Shown piece by piece: positions 60,301 through 64,000 of a stretch of DNA of 64,000 nt. The stretch spans positions 4,092,564-4,156,563 of the forward strand of contig CM060175.1 in assembly GCA_030549775.1 (NCBI GenBank). Reading direction: 5' to 3'. This DNA comes from Tamarix chinensis (Eukaryota; Streptophyta; Magnoliopsida; Caryophyllales; Tamaricaceae). The notes under the pieces were generated by a model. That model searched no databases. It was not told the DNA's origin and saw nothing but the letters and a program-made list of their open reading frames with translations. The translations under genes and the position numbers were made by a program. Each line of letters starts with the position of its first letter. The stretch's first letter is position 1.

Positions 60301-62805
60301 GTATTCAATGATGCCAGCAAATGGATGGGCGGCCTTGCCAAGCAATAAAACTGCGGTTATGGTCGCGATTGCGGTTGCTATGTCGTGGTATTAGGGTGTC
60401 GCTGTTGCGAATGATATTTTATATGTTGCTATTGTCGTGGTGTGTTTTTTTAATTCTTTTACACAATATCAGCTAATATCGGTAGATATTGGCTAATATC
60501 GACCAATATCCAAAATTTTACCGATATCGCGGCGATAAATATGTGATTTTCTGAAATGACTGCATTTTCGGAATTTCACTTCGCGGCTGACCCAAAAACC
60601 ACAAAATTACGGCTGATATGTAATTGCGGTACCGATATTTTATTGTATGGGCCTTGCAGATCGATATGGTGATTTTCTGGATTTCTTCCGCTTTGGCATG
60701 TTTGCAAGTGTTATAGTTGCTCTATGATGTTCAATTACCTTGGGAATCGAATACGGTTGAGATTGAACTATACTTACTCAGTTAATTTATAACCGACTAC
60801 TGGTTGGCTTTTGTTTTGGCCTCTCTTGAACTTGCCTGATAGTTCTAACTAATGTGGTATAATGCCCAAGCCTCATGCACTGTGAACCATTTTTTTTATC
60901 TTCGTTTTTTTCTTGGGGCTGGGGGTGTGCATGAACTTTCCTGATGGCAGATAGGTTAATTTCAAATCCTATATTTATCATCACGTGTTACTAGTTGGCT
61001 CCCTTACCAGTGCTTATTCTCTAATCTGTAACTACAAAACTATGGTTTTCATGTTAGTACATGTCTTGAACTGTTTACTCCGCTGAATCGAGTTTGCTTT
61101 CCCGTATCCTATCCATGGTCAAGTGCCTTGGAGAACCCAAAGAGGTTGGGGTATGAATTTGTGAAGGTGAGTGCAAGGAACTTGGATTTGATGTCAAAAA
61201 GTCTAGAATGCAGTCTTGTGTTTCTAAGTGAAAATTGGCTGTCCTGAAATGTCGAATGTCATCTGACCTTGACTCTAAGGATACATACACAGAACCAGAA
61301 TCAAGTTTGTGAAGAATAAGAAACGGGAAGATGATATTTAGAACTAAAGGTTGGCCTCTCTAACGATTCATTCATCGAAGCTGGATCTTTATTGTTTATC
61401 GGAAGGTCCTATCAAGCCTGCCCTCCTGAAGTATGTGTATAGGAGTGACTACATTGAGGATATATTATGAACAAATCTCTGTCCCTTCAACAAGGGTTCT
61501 TCAGTTGGTCTATAGTTGCTTAAACTTCTAGCATGTTTGTGGCTAAACAAACCTGAATTGTATTTCTTGCTTTGATTTTTCCTTTACTTTGTTTTAGCGC
61601 ATGTTGGTCGACTTATCATTTTTGTGTACTACAGTTTCTCTATATCAACAAGCTTGCTTGGAGACTTTCTCTTAGGAACAGATGTTGAGCGGTTGTAGAA
61701 TATCCGTGTTTAGGTAGTGAGGAAGGGAAAAAAAAAAAAAACCGAAGTTAAGGGTTTTGTGATATTTTCATGAATGTTCTACCATCTAATCGAAGTAGGT
61801 GAGAATGCGTGATGTTGGGTAAAAAGCGTGGCCTACTGTCTTTCAAATTTTTTTCCTTCAACAGAAAAAAAAGGAACATGAAATAAAAGAGTTAAGTATT
61901 GTTTTGATCTATCCAGAATGTATATTCATTTTAGTTTTTTGATATTTTATTTTCCATTCAAATTAGTTCCTTAATTAGCAATTAAAAATATACACAGTTG
62001 CATTCTAAAAGGACTATTTTTAATGAACATAAAATTTAGACGGACAGAAAATAAACATTTTTTCTATTTAGGTACCAAATGGAAAAAATTATATTTTAGA
62101 TGGATCAAAACAATATGTAGCTCTAAAATAAAAAAATCTTGATATTATATAAACCATAATACTTTAACAAAAGTATATGTATAGGCATCAATGTTATAAA
62201 TGCTTAAAATTTTCTTTTATTAATATATTCATGTTTATTTTTTTTATTAAGGCATAAATGCTTAAAAATATGTAAATTTAAGACAATTTAAAAAATGGAT
62301 GAAATTATCTTAACTCAAAATTTTAAATATTTATGCGTTACTAAAAATAAAGTCTAAACTTTTATGTCTTCACGAGAAATTAAAAAAATGTTTATGCATT
62401 AATGTAAACAAACCCAAAACATTTAATCTTATATCAAAATAATTTAGTTCGATTGTTTGGACTTATTTCTGTTTAAGATGTGATTAGGAATTCAAATATG
62501 TTTGTCAATAAATCTACCCCTTTTGGCAATTCTGGAAAAAAAAAATGTAGTTTATAGTCTACTAATAGAGCAGGTTAACCTAAGCGTTGTGATTCTGGCG
62601 CATTTAGCAGGCTCACCACTCTCGAGCAAGTATCGTGGCTGCAGGTAGTCCAAGCTTTGCTTCCGCTGGGAATCAGGGTCAGCCTCCGAACTTGCCAACA
62701 GTATCCGTCTCTGGAACAAACTACGTTGCCTCCTCGCTTTCTCCTGCAGCATCCGGTGGTAGTTCAGCCTTTAGAGATGCTCGACATCCTAGTCCAAGGG
62801 GTTGA
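47865..62805 (+). CDS. four-exon host gene, conserved plant protein of unknown function
   Basis: Exons 47865-48383, 49829-49942, 52772-53044 and 62611-62805 join to an open frame of 1101 bases, 366 residues plus stop. All three introns start GT, end AG and fall between codons. The start is the first ATG of the frame and gives the N-terminus MVAISLYRGNLHRVPDIPRR, a block I recognise as conserved among plant proteins. Residues about 48-75 are Pro/Asn-rich. Residues 183-221 (exon 2 into exon 3) are a highly charged helix with EKDRRRREIEEKLQ and NAKKHNLVQALKQ, a likely coiled coil. The last 150 residues are Ser/Gly-rich and look disordered, ending GTNYVASSLSP...RHPSPRG. No signal peptide or membrane segment is seen, so it is probably nuclear or cytosolic. 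I cannot name the family with confidence. The gene follows directly on the MULE's edge. Confidence 0.85.
48384..49444 (+). other. intron 1, first part
   Basis: Non-coding; contains a (TTTA)n run near 48494-48515. Nothing else is recognisable before MITE copy A. Confidence 0.6.
49445..49729 (-). mobile_element. MITE-like repeat, copy A (intron 1)
   Basis: In reverse complement it reads GTAATAAAACTGCAGTAACGG at the start, then the 'gcgaccgt...cgcaac', 'gccaatatgcat' and 'aaatttgatacatatcgagg' landmarks in the same order as copy B. It is opposite in orientation to copies B and C. Confidence 0.75.
49829..49942 (+). CDS. exon 2 of the four-exon gene (38 codons)
   Basis: Acceptor 'cactgatcag' and donor 'gtatcac' flank it. 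It encodes the charged helix ANNKLYSLDEKDRRRRE through LVQALKQ. A MITE-like repeat ends about 100 bp upstream. Confidence 0.85.
49943..52327 (+). other. intron 2, first part
   Basis: Non-coding AT-rich sequence. Short open frames here have no domain. T-rich stretches near 52010-52110 are typical intron sequence. Confidence 0.6.
52328..52600 (+). mobile_element. MITE-like repeat, copy B (intron 2)
   Basis: It begins AGGCAATAAAACTGTCATTG and carries 'cagccgatacgcatatgat' and 'atttgatatttatcaggga'. The start matches copy C (AGCAATAAAACTGCGG) and the rest matches copy A. The right end is not clear. Confidence 0.7.
52772..53044 (+). CDS. exon 3 of the four-exon gene (91 codons)
   Basis: Acceptor 'ttattgcag' and donor 'gtatgt'. 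It continues the helix (ILTAEQELK) and then a Ser/Gly-rich region with HSRQLFCMSSTSPSAESALR, which reads like a conserved low-complexity segment. Confidence 0.85.
53045..54074 (+). other. intron 3, part before the LINE
   Basis: Non-coding; open frames at 53499-53799 and 53796-54128 show no domain and lie in different frames. Confidence 0.6.
54123..55600. mobile_element. unclassified insertion in the LINE 3' region
   Basis: This stretch separates the LINE coding end from its poly-A-like tail and has no LINE similarity. It contains 'ggtcgatcccacaaggaa' at about 54197, a string I associate with certain plant LTR-type elements. It also contains the GC-richer piece 54900-55330. Ends and TSD are not resolved. 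Confidence 0.4.
55690..56600 (-). pseudogene. LINE C-terminal region
   Basis: At 56370-56600 the minus strand reads GRLQLISSVLFDLQAFWSQL, then LPKGQIHTLNSLFRSFLW, then HVAWSKVCPLTHEGGLGLL, the typical segment after plant L1 RT domains. The zinc-binding region follows to about 55690. Confidence 0.85.
56700..57700 (-). pseudogene. LINE reverse transcriptase domain, inactive
   Basis: RCVLKLDMRKAYNTIDW at 57240-57200 and RGVTQGILSPPTSLF at about 57060-57014 are the hallmark RT blocks. The catalytic box at 56907-56918 reads FANN instead of the usual FADD, both changes being G-to-A on the coding strand. A perfect 12-bp tandem duplication at about 57193-57216 adds four residues (DWHF). Several stops are present. 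Confidence 0.85.
60340..60649 (+). mobile_element. MITE-like repeat, copy C (intron 3), with TSD
   Basis: The left end is AAGCAATAAAACTGCGGTTA and the right end in reverse complement is CATACAATAAAATATCGGTA, forming terminal inverted repeats around CAATAAAA. It is flanked by GGCCTTGCC (60331-60339) and GGCCTTGCA (60650-60658), a 9-bp TSD with one mismatch (the first 8 bp identical). A 9-bp TSD points to a Mutator-type MITE; 8 bp would fit hAT. The interior has many 'ctaatatcg' and 'accgatat' strings. Confidence 0.8.
60660..62610 (+). other. intron 3, part after the LINE and MITE C
   Basis: Non-coding AT-rich sequence with no recognisable gene or repeat. It ends at the acceptor of exon 4. Confidence 0.6.
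62611..62805 (+). CDS. exon 4 of the four-exon gene (64 codons plus stop)
   Basis: Acceptor 'catttagcag'. The frame gives SRASIVAAGSPSF, then LPTVSVSGTNY, then SPAASGGSSAFRDARHPSPRG and stop. It is recognised by its composition and by its fit to exon 3 in phase. It lies 9.6 kb downstream of exon 3, beyond the LINE relic. Confidence 0.8.
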   Translation, partial: AHHSRASIVAAGSPSFASAGNQGQPPNLPTVSVSGTNYVASSLSPAASGGSSAFRDARHPSPRG

Positions 62806-64000
62806 AAACCTCCCCATTTCGAGTATTAAATTTTGTTGTTTGAGAACGGAAATAGAAGGCTTAATCCTATTAATGGGCTCTAGAGCCGAGAGTATAAGCG
62901 TTGTACAGAGAAATGCAGTTTGGACATGACCGGAGATCCGTTCTTATCCTTAGATTTTGCTCATTTAAACTGATAAGAAATATATATGATAAAATTTTAT
63001 TGTATTTTTATGGCTATTAGACTATTATTATTATTATTATTATTATTATTTTACTTTTTCTGATTTTCCGTTCTTATCTAATTTGAAAATAAGATGAGGA
63101 TATCATGTTCTAAGAGTAGTATAGAAATCTGCATTTTGGATGAGTATGGGTAGAACATCTACTTGATGATGCTAAGTAGTGTGTTATATTTGGATTTTTT
63201 GTGCAAAAAGGTGAATAGATCTAAATTATTTATATTTATTTATATTAATTACCATGTGCTTTGCTTTTTGTTCTTGTGCATAAGATGAATTATTCACCTA
63301 TAGGCCTTTATATGTGAGAGAAAAGAAAGAAAGAAAAAATAGAAAGTACGAAGTTTCATAAAAAAAAATTTAAATAAGTTTTTTATATTTTAGTTGTAAC
63401 TTTAAATTAAATTTTGACTTAGATATGATCAAATATAAAATAGTAGATTAGAAATAAATTTTGTAGATCTTACTTTTATATTTTTACTAAAATCTGAATC
63501 ACCTAAGTACGAGTTTGTATGTGAAAATTATAATCAAAATATGATAAGTTATTAAAATTATATAAAAATTAACTTTAAGTTCTAAATTAATTAAATATAT
63601 GAGATTATTATAAATTAAAAAAGTAATTAACAAAATATAAATAACTTCATATATTATTTAAATAAATAACTAATAATTTAAAGTAAAATGATATAAAATA
63701 TATAAAAATATACATTTATTGACATCTTCATTAATGATGCTAGGTAGCATATGTATTATATTTGGATTTTTAATGTGAAAAGATGAATAGATTTATTGAG
63801 GAATCCTTCAATTTGCACCTATCCATTAGTTATTATTATTTTTAATCTATATCTGGCATAATTTATTTACAATAATTATTTAAGTTTTAAAATTATTTAT
63901 TGATAGATACTTTCATTATTAGTTATTATTGTTAGAAATGTTATGCTTTTGTTTAATAAATAATATTATTAATTATGATTATACTATATAAACATTATTA
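62806..64000. other. 3' flank of the four-exon gene, intergenic
   Basis: AT-rich. A (ATT)n run lies at 63023-63053. A diverged direct repeat joins 63155-63224 with 63721-63795 ('gatgctaagtag...tatatttggattttt...gtgaatagat' against 'gatgctaggtag...tatatttggattttt...gatgaatagat'). No second gene is seen. Confidence 0.6.

Overview
The window looks like plant nuclear DNA, probably from a eudicot. It is AT-rich and full of microsatellites. It contains relics of Ty3/gypsy LTR retrotransposons, a LINE, hAT and Mutator-like DNA transposons and a Cassandra-type 5S-bearing LTR, and it holds one host gene with ordinary GT-AG introns. I cannot name the species.

Layout from left to right. 1-188 is the end of a long LTR. 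190-4260 is a decayed gypsy pol on the plus strand. 4260-9700 is non-coding, with a 260-bp tandem duplication and several microsatellites. 9750-10073 and 13258-13660 are two halves of one Athila/Tat-like integrase, split by a 3.2-kb solo LTR with a 5-bp target-site duplication (TSD). 13990-22950 is a decayed minus-strand gypsy element (gag, protease, RT, RNase H, partial integrase) followed by its primer-binding site and 5' LTR from 23196. Its RT is cut by a 5.1-kb solo LTR (15432-20546). A Cassandra solo LTR (25061-25366) with a recognisable 5S rRNA-derived segment sits inside the flanking LTR.

29370-31082 is a non-autonomous hAT element with a perfect 8-bp TSD. 32320-47450 looks like one old Mutator-like locus. 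A plus-strand plant-mobile-domain (PMD) gene relic (32774-34370, resuming at 42560) faces a minus-strand MULE transposase with an OTU-like C-terminus (44540-47230). The PMD relic is split by a solo LTR (34376-42559), which is itself split by a second solo LTR (34566-39400). The join between PMD and transposase is split by a hAT element (42752-44153) that carries a smaller nested one (43444-43868).

47865-62805 is the only convincingly intact host gene. It has four exons, all introns in phase 0, and a predicted 366-residue protein whose family is conserved in plants but which I cannot name with confidence. Its third intron is about 9.6 kb and holds an antisense LINE relic. Each of its three introns carries a copy of the same MITE-like repeat. 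The rest, to 64000, is AT-rich intergenic DNA.

The observations most worth a second look are these: stem-loops repeated in the long LTRs whose two arms change together from copy to copy; TSD-supported nesting up to three levels deep; and the tail-to-tail PMD/MULE-OTU arrangement.
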